Positions 42,365-52,018 of a stretch of DNA of 64,000 bases are shown here, in pieces (positions within the stretch are counted from its first letter, which is position 1; each line of letters begins with the position of its first letter). The DNA comes from Seminavis robusta (taxonomy: Eukaryota > Bacillariophyta > Bacillariophyceae > Naviculales > Naviculaceae). Location of the stretch: assembly GCA_903772945.1 (NCBI GenBank), contig CAICTM010000176.1, positions 35,250 through 99,249 on the forward strand, read 5' to 3'. A program made the position numbers and the translations under genes. Under the pieces are notes generated by a model that was not told where the DNA came from, did no database searches, and was given only the letters and a program-made list of their open reading frames with translations.

Positions 42365-44554
42365 ATGTCAGCGGTGCAAGTAAACAATGCGAGCGGAGAG
42401 CCTTTGACAAGAATATTAACGGGGGATACTGCGGCGCGAGCTAAGCAGCGAATTTCTTTGGAGGGAGTCCTAGAAAACTCGGACGGTCTTGCCCTTGCCG
42501 ACGATGATCTCATCACTCCGGAGGGAGCGCCTTATGTTTTTAAACAGCAGCAGCAGCAAAATGAGCACACTGACCCTTTCAAGATACCCAAACCACACTC
42601 TCACCATCAACAGAAGCCTCCAGGTGGAATCTTGGCAGACGCAATTGTAGGTGGCCGCGATGTCCTTCCTGCAGCTAAGCAGTTTTGCTAAAGAAAATCG
42701 ATGAAATGAAGGTACCACAAAGCATTTTTCGAAAACCAAGTAAATTGGGGAGTTTCGCCAAAGATTCGGAGACTCGTGGGCGACGACTACGGTGGGACCA
42801 CAACTTCGCGAGCATTTCGAGCATACAGATCCACGTCATATCATCTTGGTTGGAAAGAGTGGCTGCGGCAAGACTTCTGCCATCTTTGATGCGGCCCAAA
42901 ACAAATACTGCATACTTCTGACTGAATCCCATGATGATGGTTTCTTTGGGCATAAAGATCCTGGTGGGTTCGACAAGTCATTTTCTGATTTTGTTACCAG
43001 TGTCGAGCAATATGCAAGAGATGATGATTTGTCCTTCAACCAGAAAATCATGAAGACCAATGATTGTGTGTTGGCATTCGTGGTTGCCAGGATGTTATTG
43101 TCAGGCTACACCTCCATCATGGCTGCACTACCAATTGACAGGTGAAATTCACCAACCCGCACACAAGCTGTTCAGCTCCCTGCGTGGACATGATGACAAG
43201 GTCTTGATCGACCTCCGGAATGCTCTCCAAGAAATGGATTTTTCTTTGCCTTTGATGAGGCACAATATGGGTATGTCCTACTCAAAAATACCAATCTCTG
43301 GTCAAGCAGCAGAGATGAGTCTGAAAAGCAAGGCATCGCTTGTCCTCTTATCCGTGAATTGGCAAAGACCAAGACAGTCGTGCTCGCTGGAACAGCAATG
43401 GGCCTTCTTTCAATCGATTCTTGCAAGAGCGATCTTGGAAAGCCTGAAAACTCAACATCAATACTGGACTTTCCTCCAGTTTCTTTGTCAGAAGTCACGC
43501 AGACGCTCAATTCTCTCCTTGATATGAGTGGCGTGGATCAGGAAACAAGTGTCATGATGGAGTGTTTGCCGAAGCTTGAAGGGCGTGGCCGCCTTTCTGG
43601 TGGATTATTCCGGATGCTTGGCAAAGTCGTCCAAGAGCATCCCAAGCATTCCAAACAAGATCAGCTTGAGACAGCTTTGGAATTGCATTACACTCAAATG
43701 TTGTCTGGGCTCACAGATATGATTCGGAATGCCTACCAGCTTGATGATAGATCCCCCTGTGATAATCTGGTAAAGGGAAAGAAACGTCTTCCTGAAGGAC
43801 TGGAAGTGCTTGCTATTGCAAGCTTGTTTGGAGGCACAGTATCACTTTCGTCCAAACGGATTGACATCGATCTGCTCCATGTGGGTCTTTGCTCCGTGCG
43901 AAGGCTGCAGGGGAACCATAACGAATTTGTACTTGACGAGAAACTTGGCCGTGAGGCAATTCTTGCAATCGCACAAGATGAAGCCTTTGCCTCGGACTTA
44001 TTCGGAAAGGTGTTGGATTTTTGCCTCCCAGCGAAGGGTCAGGCCATGGAACCACCGATCGCGGCCGAGCTACGCAACTGGTGTCAACAAAAGAAGAAAG
44101 CTACTGTGAAGGATTTTATTTCCAAGTGTTTCCCTACATTGCCATCCGACATGCCCTCTTGGATTGAAAGGCTCCCTTTTCAGTGATGGGTGGATAGCGA
44201 AAATGATCTCAGATCCACAGATCCCAAGATGTTCTATCTACGGAAAAATGGGGATCCAAACAAAAAGTGTGAGAAGTTGCGCCCACGCTGGGAAAAGGAA
44301 GTAGAAGCCAACAAGGATATGTTCAAGCGATGCCTGCGTATCCATATTTGCCTGCCAGAAGTCACACGACCCCAAAAAGCCAACCATAGCCGCCTTGAGG
44401 TGTGCAAAGACGGGTCCATTGTCATGTACATTATACATCCAACAACATCAAGAGCATCTTTCGGCAGGAATCCTGCGATATCCTTGCAGGGATCGGCTCT
44501 CTAAAGCGAAAGCGTGGTCAAATCAATGGCCAAACCCTTGGTTTTGGGTTCTAA
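42365..44554 (+). pseudogene. Decayed P-loop NTPase with CRN-like N-terminal header
   Basis: Pieces of one protein appear in successive frames. A Ubl-like header (42365-42670) has ASGEPLTRIL and GVLENSDG...PYVF, the style of Crinkler/CRN headers. A shift near 42672 follows, then another near 42785. A Walker A motif, GKSGCGKTS, is at about 42858. Further shifts occur near 43090 and 43240, then a Walker B-like FAFDEAQ near 43246. A long C-terminal part runs to a TGA at 44184-44186. The same frame continues afterwards (ENDLRSTDPKMFYL...), shifts again near 44435 and ends at TAA 44552-44554. With at least five frameshifts and one stop it is a pseudogene. In oomycetes CRN proteins are host-directed effectors; in diatoms their role is unknown. 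The CRN link is the least certain part. Confidence 0.55.
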
Positions 44555-45104
44555 CAATGTAGTATCTTCTTCTTCACACTCATTCAACGGGTCAACACAC
44601 TAGTACCTTGCGTGTGGAGACTGCAATATGTTCACTGCGGTGAGAACTTGGTCTCCGTCATTGGAAATTTTTGATACTCTTGAGATCTTCGGAGTTCGGA
44701 GATCTTGTTCAGTCCTGGATTTAACGGTTATTGGATTTCCTCGTTTGGTGGGCGTTCCGCGTGGGAACTACAGGGACTGGCCGAAATCGATAAAAGACTG
44801 GCAAAACAAACTACGGTACAATCGCTTCTGCTTGGTAAAAGGCTTGTTAGTATAATTCTAAAGAGCTATGATCTTCTGATTGAGATTTTTCGTTCGTTCA
44901 TATAGCTGATGTAAGCTTCTTTTTTGCATAGAGTATGGAGAAGTTCCTATCATGGTACCTACCGTAGCCGATAGCTCTTCTTCTCTTTTGGAAAATCCAA
45001 TGGCATTGCATGGCTGCCCCACAACACCGTCTGAATCTTTCCATGTTTTGTGTCCTCACGAATGTACGTAAATTGTGGTGTTGTGTTGGCCTCTCTTTTT
45101 AAAA
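44555..45104. other. Intergenic, nothing recognised
   Basis: No supported gene between the decayed NTPase and the 3' end of UBC9. Confidence 0.45.
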
Positions 45105-45581
45105 TTAAAGCTTGTTCTTCTCCGCCTCAGGCCGAACTCGCTGTTTGTACGCGGGTTTATCATTTGTGTAAAGATGGATGGCCTCGCTTTGGGATGGACT
45201 GGCTGGGTTAGGGTTGTCCAACAGATATTGGATTCCCAACAGAATCTGCTTGATACTAATGGCAGGCCGCCAATCCCCCTCTTCTCCGTCATTGAGAATG
45301 CTCAGACAAATCATTCCCGATGGATACACATTGGGATGAAATAGTGGAGGCACGAATTTGCACTTGGGTGGCTTAGCTGGATATTCCGCGCTGAAGTCCA
45401 TGGAAACTTTGTACACTCCAGCCTCCCAATCTGTGCCTTTCTTCCCTGGGAAACCAGCGTTCCATTTCATAATGTTGGACGAGCCCTCTCCCGATGGTTC
45501 AGGGCGTGCAAAAAAGCCATAAGGATGGTCCTTTCGCCGGTTCTTTCGTTCCTCTTGGAGACGTCCTTGAGCAAGCGACAT
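45105..45581 (-). CDS. UBC9: SUMO-conjugating enzyme E2 (UBC9)
   Basis: A single-exon CDS of 158 aa, exactly the usual UBC9 length, from the ATG at 45581; the longer frame upstream is ignored because the family starts at [13 protein letters not shown]. All E2 landmarks are present: the N-terminal SUMO/E1-binding helix ([20 protein letters not shown]), the HPN motif (FHPNVYPSG, 81-89), active-site Cys92 in GMICLSIL, and the UBC9-specific [20 protein letters not shown]. One change is that the usual Trp of KNWRKDHP is Arg here. The enzyme takes SUMO from the SAE1/SAE2 E1 and transfers it to target lysines in nucleus and cytosol. Confidence 0.95.
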   Translation of the reverse strand: MSLAQGRLQEERKNRRKDHPYGFFARPEPSGEGSSNIMKWNAGFPGKKGTDWEAGVYKVSMDFSAEYPAKPPKCKFVPPLFHPNVYPSGMICLSILNDGEEGDWRPAISIKQILLGIQYLLDNPNPASPSQSEAIHLYTNDKPAYKQRVRPEAEKNKL

Positions 45582-46081
45582 GGTACTAGAATGGCAACCG
45601 ATCCGTAGCAGCTTGATGCACGTTGTAGGCCACAACAAATAAACAATGCGCTTTATTGTCATTGTTGCTAGAGTTATATGATAGCTTCTTTGCGATTATT
45701 CTTGTAGTCAGTGAGAAGAAATGAGGGACTGATGTTGGATGAGCCTGGGGGGACGATACCAATCTTGTCACGGGTTTTGTCCGCTTGGCCATTGTCAAGG
45801 CGAAACGCTGGATGCTAGTCTGTCTGGGACGGCCCAATTCGATGTCATATTATAGTTTCTCGTGTCATAAAGGCGATGCTAACGTTGGATGAGTCTGGGG
45901 GCTCGTGCACGTACCAATCCGTCGTGTATGGTCCGTTAGACCATTGTCAAAGCGCAACTTGGTTTCTACTCCGTCTTCCACGGTCCTACTCGATACCATG
46001 GTTGTCTCTGGATTTTCAATTCATTGAGAACAGCTCACTTGATCTGAAGACAGAAACGGCGATTTCTCCCGACGTGACACG
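45582..46081. other. Divergent promoter with an internal diverged repeat
   Basis: This lies between the divergent starts of UBC9 and the armadillo-type gene. Two diverged direct copies of about 110 bp (45733-45845 and 45882-45995) share GTTGGATGAG(C/T)CTGGGGG, TACCAATC and CCATTGTCAA. No gene is seen. Confidence 0.5.
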
Positions 46082-47275
46082 ATGAAGCTCGACAAGTCCT
46101 GGTCTACTTGCAGTGGCAACAACAATGACAGCACGGATGAACGCAGCAGTAGTGCTTACTCTGTGAAAGCCAAGATCCCGTTCGTGATCGTGCCATCTGT
46201 CAATGGGGATAAAAAGGAGGAGAGCAAGTTGCTCCAGCAGACAATTCCTGATGAAAACGTGTCTTCTTCATGCGGAATTGCAACTGAGGAAACCACCAGT
46301 GTCTTCGCTGCTGTTCCTTCAGCCACAACAGAAGCCCCTCTCGAACCATCCATGCAGACCGCCGTTCACCGTGGGATGAATAGTGCTTGTAACCATGATC
46401 AAGGAAGAGCTCCACCCACCTTGGGATCAGGCAGCTCATCTGGTCGCATCCAAGCAGCTGAACTGCGAAGCAATGCCATGTACTACAGGTTGGAATTCTG
46501 GATATGCCTTGTCGTCGCTTTTGTTGCCGGATACACCTGCAGAGACTTTCGGGAGGACAGTGGCCAAGTGTTTCGAGAAAAGATGCAAGCCAACCAACCT
46601 GCTCCTGATCTCCAGAAACCAGCTCTTGACAGCGCGAAGAATCTTGAGCTTCACTGGAGGGAGATAGCCATCGTAGCCTTCATGAAGTCTGAAATTGGCA
46701 ACATAGAATCGCAGAAGCTCGCAAGCCGCCTGCTCAGGGAAAAGTTTTGTCGAACCGAGGCCGACGCAGATCTGCTGATCAATGCCGGAGCAGCCAAGGC
46801 ATTGCTTGACGCCATGATGTTTTACCAAAACGATGAAACCATACAACTCTATGGGGTGAGCTTCATTATCAATGCTTCAAACCATTCGAAAACAAATGAT
46901 GGGAAACTCGTCGCTTTGGGGGCAGTTGACGCGGTCGCCAAAGCAATGCAGCTCTTTCCTGACAATCGGCGGATTCAACACGATGGATGCACTGCATTCA
47001 ACAATTTGCTTCGTGGGTCCCGGGACACATGCCCTGCTTTGCTCTCAAGTGGTAGCATCCCACTGATGGTGAGCGCCATGGAAAGATTTCCAGACAACTC
47101 GGACATCCAAGAGCGGTGTTCACGTGCCTTTCGAGCTCTTGCAGAATCGAACGCCGACAACATCAACGTGCTCACCAAGGCCGGTGCCATCAAGGCTGTC
47201 GAGTCTGCTGCAACGAAACACAAGGACAATGAATGGGTGGTCAAGAGCAGAGACTTTCTGGTTTCCAAAAAGTAG
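46082..47275 (+). CDS. Membrane-anchored armadillo-type repeat protein
   Basis: A single-exon CDS of 397 aa. Residues 1-130 are polar and Ser/Thr-rich. One hydrophobic segment lies at about 136-153 (YRLEFWICLVVAFVAGYTC). The rest (about 185-395) is alpha-helical, with armadillo/HEAT-like repeats of roughly 42 residues: INAGAAKALLDAMMFYQNDE, VALGAVDAVAKAMQLFPDNR, LSSGSIPLMVSAMERFPDNS and LTKAGAIKAVESAATKHKDN, each followed by a helix with A-F/S-x-A-L-x-N type residues. The repeat face probably binds a protein partner at a membrane. The family beyond that is not recognised. Confidence 0.7.
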   Translation: MKLDKSWSTCSGNNNDSTDERSSSAYSVKAKIPFVIVPSVNGDKKEESKLLQQTIPDENVSSSCGIATEETTSVFAAVPSATTEAPLEPSMQTAVHRGMNSACNHDQGRAPPTLGSGSSSGRIQAAELRSNAMYYRLEFWICLVVAFVAGYTCRDFREDSGQVFREKMQANQPAPDLQKPALDSAKNLELHWREIAIVAFMKSEIGNIESQKLASRLLREKFCRTEADADLLINAGAAKALLDAMMFYQNDETIQLYGVSFIINASNHSKTNDGKLVALGAVDAVAKAMQLFPDNRRIQHDGCTAFNNLLRGSRDTCPALLSSGSIPLMVSAMERFPDNSDIQERCSRAFRALAESNADNINVLTKAGAIKAVESAATKHKDNEWVVKSRDFLVSKK

Positions 47276-47500
47276 AGTTTGGTTGAGCGATGTTGGTTGG
47301 TTTGGTCTTGCGTTGGTGCCTCTCTTTGCCCAGCCTTAAACTATGAAAAGGCAGGACATGGGTTCTATTTTGATCTTTACTATTACAAAACGATATAGCT
47401 TCTATTTTTTGGACAATTCGTTCAATGCGAAGTGTACTCAGGTGGGTAAGGAACTCTTCTCGACGATGTCACGTATACATACCGGTAGTGACCAATCAAC

Positions 47501-49393
47501 CTAATAAAGATGAAAGCTACCTTCTGCCAATGCAGCCACCGCAATGACAACCCAAATCCATGATTGGAAGGACGACCAGGAAAATCCTGAGCTCTGAATT
47601 TGCGAGGTTGTTGTATCAACACCATCATTGCTGTTGGATACCTTGTCTTCCTCATCTGTAGTAGTAGTGGTCGTAGCATCTTCGTCTCCTGTCCGGAGAC
47701 TTGTACTAGTAGATTGTGTTGTGGGCTGCGACGTAGACTCTGCAGTTGGAGAGGACGTGACGCTCGTACCACCCAAAGCACTGGGAGCAGATGTGACCAT
47801 TGGTGCGGCGGTCGTGAAAGTGTCGTAGTCGTCTTGCAATATTAAGTCCGCAAGCATGTCTTCAGTTGGCTGGGTTTTGGATACGGTGTTTGACGTTGCA
47901 GTGCTGGAAGCTGTAGGCTGGCTTGTGAGAATCACTTGCGGAGATGGCGATCCACCGTTTGTGGTGGGGTCAATAGGAGAAGCAGTGCCCACTTGTGGAG
48001 ATGATGATCCATCGTTGGTGGTTGGTTCCGTCGGAGCAGCAGTGCCCACTTGTGGAGATGGTGATCCACTTATGGTGATTGTTTCGGTAGGAGCAGCAGT
48101 AACCACTTGCTGAGATGATGATCCATCGTTGGTGGTTGGATCCGTCGGGGCAGCAGTGGTCATTTCTACGGTGGTACCTGCGGTGCTAGTCGATGTCGTG
48201 GTCATCGTTGTGGGTACTTGTGTACTTATAATGGGAGCGCTGGTGGGGGTACCAGTAACGAGAGGCAAAGTAGGCGAGAGTGTGGTTGTGCCAATGGAGG
48301 AGGGCAACGCAGTTGGTGCAATGGATGTAGGGCTTGTCGTGGATGTTGTTGCTTTGGTGGGTGGTGACGTTAGTGGTCTTGATGATGCTACGGGGGACAG
48401 AGTGATGTACGTTGTCGGCTTTTTGGTTGGGTTGGGTGATGGAGCTGGTGACGGTGCCCTTGTCTGAATCGTCACTCCATCCGGCAATATAACCTCGGTG
48501 TGTTCGTTCCCATAGACTCGGACATAATCCACTTCCATGGTCCATGCAGTACCATTGGGAAATGCATTGGGCTCAAAGCCATACTCACAGCACGTGAATT
48601 GACCGGCCACAGCGACATTGAGAACCAGAAAGTGAAACTGATGGAGTTCCGGGCAATCCCACAACGTAAAACAGCTCCCAATGGAGAAGCGCCCAATTTG
48701 TCGTCCATCGATGTACATGGCGACATAGTCGGGTTGCCACTCCATCTTGTATGTGTGAAATCCTTGACTCAGATCATACGGGACATCCAATATGGCATCT
48801 TCGTACACGTACTGACCCATGGCATCCCAATGCAGAGCCGAAATGACACGATGGTTGCCCAGACCCGCCGCACCTCCTTGCTTCTGCCCAAGTTCCATGA
48901 TGTCCAGTTCGCCCGCTTTCGGCCATCCGACCTGCGGATAGTCTTGTCCGAGCGTCCAAAACGCCGGCCACAGTCCCAATTTCATATCGGGAATCTTGAT
49001 GGATGTTTCGACGGTGGCAAATTTGAGTTGCATCTTGTCCATGGTATTGACCCGTCCCGATGTGTAGCCCACTTGTGCCGACGAGTCGCGCACGGCCGAA
49101 ATGTGGAGTTTGCCATCTTGAACACGGATATTCTCGGGATGATCCGTGTAGGTTTGGAATTCCGAGTTGAAGCCGAGAAAGCCCGTTCGAATATTCCAAA
49201 ACGTGTCGTCGAGACTGTCGCCATCAAACTCTTCGCTCCATAGGAGTTGCCACTCATCGTTATTAGCATTAATAGTATCCGCCACCACAAATGTGCCTTG
49301 GAAAAGTAACGATATCCACGACCAGATTAGTACGGAAACGAAGAATGGGTGTCGCGAATGCGCAGTGTACGACCTCGGGAACGATGCAGCCAT
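47501..49393 (-). CDS. Secreted GH16 beta-glucanase-like protein with mucin-like tail
   Basis: A single-exon CDS of 630 aa with an ATG at 49393. A hydrophobic leader lies at about 17-38 (FFVSVLIWSWISLLFQGTFV). A GH16 domain spans about 45-295: WSEEFDGDSLDDTFW, then the catalytic motif GELDIMELG (Glu162, Asp164, Glu167; the E-x-D-x-x-E type), LWPAFWTLG before it, and FHTYKMEWQPDYVAMYIDGR after it, closing with MEVDYVRVYG. From about 305 to 595 is a Ser/Thr/Pro-rich tail with four copies of a TAAPTxPTTNDGSSSPQV-like repeat, probably O-glycosylated. A C-terminal hydrophobic stretch (WIWVVIAVAALAEGSFHLY) may be a membrane or GPI anchor. The substrate is probably beta-1,3(1,6)-glucan (laminarin/chrysolaminarin type). 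Confidence 0.85.
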   Translation of the reverse strand: MAASFPRSYTAHSRHPFFVSVLIWSWISLLFQGTFVVADTINANNDEWQLLWSEEFDGDSLDDTFWNIRTGFLGFNSEFQTYTDHPENIRVQDGKLHISAVRDSSAQVGYTSGRVNTMDKMQLKFATVETSIKIPDMKLGLWPAFWTLGQDYPQVGWPKAGELDIMELGQKQGGAAGLGNHRVISALHWDAMGQYVYEDAILDVPYDLSQGFHTYKMEWQPDYVAMYIDGRQIGRFSIGSCFTLWDCPELHQFHFLVLNVAVAGQFTCCEYGFEPNAFPNGTAWTMEVDYVRVYGNEHTEVILPDGVTIQTRAPSPAPSPNPTKKPTTYITLSPVASSRPLTSPPTKATTSTTSPTSIAPTALPSSIGTTTLSPTLPLVTGTPTSAPIISTQVPTTMTTTSTSTAGTTVEMTTAAPTDPTTNDGSSSQQVVTAAPTETITISGSPSPQVGTAAPTEPTTNDGSSSPQVGTASPIDPTTNGGSPSPQVILTSQPTASSTATSNTVSKTQPTEDMLADLILQDDYDTFTTAAPMVTSAPSALGGTSVTSSPTAESTSQPTTQSTSTSLRTGDEDATTTTTTDEEDKVSNSNDGVDTTTSQIQSSGFSWSSFQSWIWVVIAVAALAEGSFHLY

Positions 49394-49963
49394 GATGGAG
49401 CTAATGGTATGTTTCTCTTGGTTGGATGCAATTGTAATTAATGAGAATTATCTGACCTGGATATCGATGTTGCCTTGCTTGTTTCGTATGATACCCTCGC
49501 CCAATACTGGTACACGCCACAAGTTCCGGGACGAATGAATGATTCAGCCAGAACCCAACATGACAAACCTGCTACAATGAGAATCATGAGGAGTTGCCTA
49601 TGGCTGTCTCATGGTTTCGTCCAAGATGATCAAGGCATCACAATGAATTAGGGAGGTGCACGAACCGTTGAAACTTTCACATGAAACAAGCCCAATCGTC
49701 CCAGCTTTTTTTGTTGGAAGGAATGTTCCGACCCGCAAAATGTGTCGATGTCATGGTCACAAGCGGGCACGGCTGCTCTTGCGCGCAAGGTTTTTGTCAT
49801 GGTTGCAAGAGAAGAAACAATGTCATGTGTGTGTGGGTTCCCTCCTGGATTCAGTCCGAGAAGTAGGAGCAAGTGTGCGTCTAGAATAATGTAAAGCGGA
49901 TCGGAAGAAGACTCCCGCCTCTGCAGTCCTCTCCTCATTCTTCATTCCTCTTCCAACAGCACC
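49394..49963. other. Intergenic, divergent promoter region
   Basis: No gene is supported between the GH16 gene and the ORF at 49964. The strand-specific short ORFs lack any protein-like character. Confidence 0.4.
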
Positions 49964-50221
49964 ATGACGAGCATCACCTACAGATGGTTCCTCGCAGAGC
50001 CAATGGTAGTGGTGACGACACGATCCAGGGCAGGGTTGTTGCTTCTGGTAGCAAGAATGGTGCATGGGAACGAGAACTATCCTTCGAAATATCAAAGTAC
50101 AAAAGCCCAACTACAGAAGTCACCCTGGCCTACCGGTTACCGGTACAAACCTGGACCTTTCAACCGGGACCAACTGCGGAGAGCAGCAGTGGAACTCTGC
50201 TCACGGTGGGAATTAGAATAA
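49964..50221 (+). CDS. Doubtful 85-codon ORF
   Basis: It has an ATG in good context (accATGacg) and ends at TAA 50219-50221. It is in the same frame as the longer ORF that follows. The translation (MTSITYRWFLAEPMVVVTTR...) has no recognised family. It could be the first exon of the following gene, whose own N-terminus has no ATG, with the stop spliced out by an intron I cannot place. It could also be unrelated. Confidence 0.3.
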   Translation: MTSITYRWFLAEPMVVVTTRSRAGLLLLVARMVHGNENYPSKYQSTKAQLQKSPWPTGYRYKPGPFNRDQLRRAAVELCSRWELE

Positions 50222-51103
50222 TCTCAGTATGAGGGAAGCGAAGTGGAAGCAAGCGAAAGCCTTGAAGCAGAAGAATCTCAGTTCGTTCTTGTGTCTCGTG
50301 GGTGTACCGAAATTCCTCCGGATGACTTGACTGACTCTGCTCTTGATGGTCTGGCTTATGATAAACTGTGGTACAACTTGTCTGGGGAGGGAGATCTGTT
50401 CAGTATCAAGCTGGCCTCTGGCCTGGTGCACATTGCTGCAGTTGCTGAAGTGACAATCGATATGGGCAACTTTTCTCGGCAATGGCAATACACTAATGGA
50501 GGTGAGAGAGCCTTCGTTATATTGGGAGATGGAAAGCTTCACCTGGCAGGAGGAGGAGTTACAGCCCCAGATTCTGTCCTTCAGCGAACCAACCCTGCAC
50601 CAGCAAATCCACCGCGTCTCCGGTCACCACTTGTGGTTGAACTAGAGGTCGGAAACTGTGGCCCAAAAGCATTGATGCTCCAGCTTGACATGTATCTCCA
50701 GCAGCCGCACAGCATGTATGTTCTTGGTATCAAGATTTACAAGAAGCAGCCCCTTCTGGCTGGCAACCCCTTCCCTGCTGTTGCCATTTTGTGGCGGAAA
50801 GCTCAGATTGCGGGACATAATCATACTGTAGAGGGAGTTTGGAACTTTGGGAGTGCGGATTTGAATTCACGTTTTGTTCAAGCCTTTTGCACAGCACCTG
50901 CAAGTGCAAATCTTGATGCACCTGCGGATACTGCTTTTCAACACAATCCTGCAAGCAACCCTGCAAACAACAATGTCATTACAGTGGACGCTACGTTCCT
51001 TGTGCAGGGAGTCCATTATCCCACCGGGGTTGCAGTTCAGGCTGGACCTGATCTGACTATTGATCTTGCCAATGTATTCTATGCAGCCAATAGAGCAGAT
51101 TAG
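50222..51103 (+). CDS. Unrecognised protein, possibly Uma2/PD-(D/E)XK-like; 5' end unclear
   Basis: About 293 open codons, of which the first ~70 contain no ATG, so the true start must lie in an upstream exon or the gene is broken. The central part reads SPLVVELEVGNCGPKALMLQ followed by YLQQPHSMYVLGIKIYKK. That resembles the strand-helix-strand core (E-x-E ... Y-L ... V-x-G-I-K-I) of Uma2-like nuclease-fold proteins common in diatoms, but the catalytic set is not convincing. A hydrophobic repeat-like C-terminus (VITVDATFLVQGVHYPTG) ends at TAG 51101-51103. The identity is weak; that it is protein-coding is more likely. Confidence 0.45.
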   Translation, partial: SQYEGSEVEASESLEAEESQFVLVSRGCTEIPPDDLTDSALDGLAYDKLWYNLSGEGDLFSIKLASGLVHIAAVAEVTIDMGNFSRQWQYTNGGERAFVILGDGKLHLAGGGVTAPDSVLQRTNPAPANPPRLRSPLVVELEVGNCGPKALMLQLDMYLQQPHSMYVLGIKIYKKQPLLAGNPFPAVAILWRKAQIAGHNHTVEGVWNFGSADLNSRFVQAFCTAPASANLDAPADTAFQHNPASNPANNNVITVDATFLVQGVHYPTGVAVQAGPDLTIDLANVFYAANRAD

Positions 51104-51112
51104 AGCACCCTT

Positions 51113-52018
51113 ATGACATATTGTCTCGGTGTTGGCGGCCGAGAACATGAAGAAGAAGCGGATGTCATGATGATTGCGGGAGAACATCATGAAGAAGACG
51201 CTGTCATGTTGGATGTCCAACCATCACCTCAGCCTGTTTGGGTCCAGACGCCTCACATCCTACAACGAATCCTCTCCTATGCCTCCTTTGAAGAACAGTC
51301 CACAACACTTCGTTTGGTGTGCCAATCATTCAAGGTTGCTGCCTTACATTGTCTGGAAGACAAGCTCCTCGATCAAAAATGGCTCCCCATTGCCTTTACG
51401 AGATACGATGCATGCTCGTGGGTGCGTGCGGATGCACGCCGAGGTTGGTCGGACGACAGTATGACTACTGAAGAAGGCGTCATTGACACGGCTCTTTGGA
51501 TGGTTTCCTGTCGCTGCCTGGATAAATGCGACGACAAAGCGTCCTGTCCAGGTACCACTGAGCAGTTGGACATGGACGCCGCCAAACAGCTCTTGACCGA
51601 ACATGGCAAGTTCCGACTCACGTCCAAGGGTACTCCAAAAGTCGTGGAGCGTCCCTCTGTGGAAGCGTCATTGGAACGAAAAGTGGGCCAAAACCTGTAC
51701 CAGATTTGCCAACAGGTCCACGAGAGTATCAAGAAAGAGGTGGATTACCACTATTTGCCAGGGTCTCTGATGAAGTACTATGGTGTTGAACATGGCATGT
51801 CCTCGAAACGATTTCTCTGCTCTCTTTTCCTAGTCTTCACGGACGGTACGTCCCCCCAGGACGGCCATTTTCCAGAGGTGACAATCGCCCTGGCCAGTGC
51901 GACCGTTCAAGAACGAGGAGGAGACATGTACTCTCGCAAGAAGATGATATTCCGGTTTGAAACAGCCTCTCACGAGAAAGTTGAAATCTGTTTGGAAGGC
52001 AAGCATCACGTTTATTAG
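51113..52018 (+). CDS. F-box-like protein
   Basis: A single-exon ORF of 301 aa; the ATG at 51113 is only 9 bases after the stop of the preceding ORF and in the same frame, so a later start (ATG at 51167) is also possible. Residues 42-90 (PVWVQTPHILQRILSYASFE followed by TTLRLVCQSFKVAALHCLED) resemble an F-box: L-x-x-I-L-x-Y-x, then L-R-x-V-C-x-x-F. The remainder contains a cysteine cluster (CRCLDKCDDKASC) and a C-terminal beta-rich segment (VTIALASATVQERG). F-box proteins are substrate adaptors of SCF ubiquitin ligases; substrate unknown. The C-terminal part is not recognised. Confidence 0.5.
   Translation: MTYCLGVGGREHEEEADVMMIAGEHHEEDAVMLDVQPSPQPVWVQTPHILQRILSYASFEEQSTTLRLVCQSFKVAALHCLEDKLLDQKWLPIAFTRYDACSWVRADARRGWSDDSMTTEEGVIDTALWMVSCRCLDKCDDKASCPGTTEQLDMDAAKQLLTEHGKFRLTSKGTPKVVERPSVEASLERKVGQNLYQICQQVHESIKKEVDYHYLPGSLMKYYGVEHGMSSKRFLCSLFLVFTDGTSPQDGHFPEVTIALASATVQERGGDMYSRKKMIFRFETASHEKVEICLEGKHHVY

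Noticed and set aside
45586-45837. An 83-codon ORF upstream of UBC9 that could extend it
   Set aside because: UBC9 has its family-standard start and length at 45581; the upstream frame is different and unlike any E2 extension.
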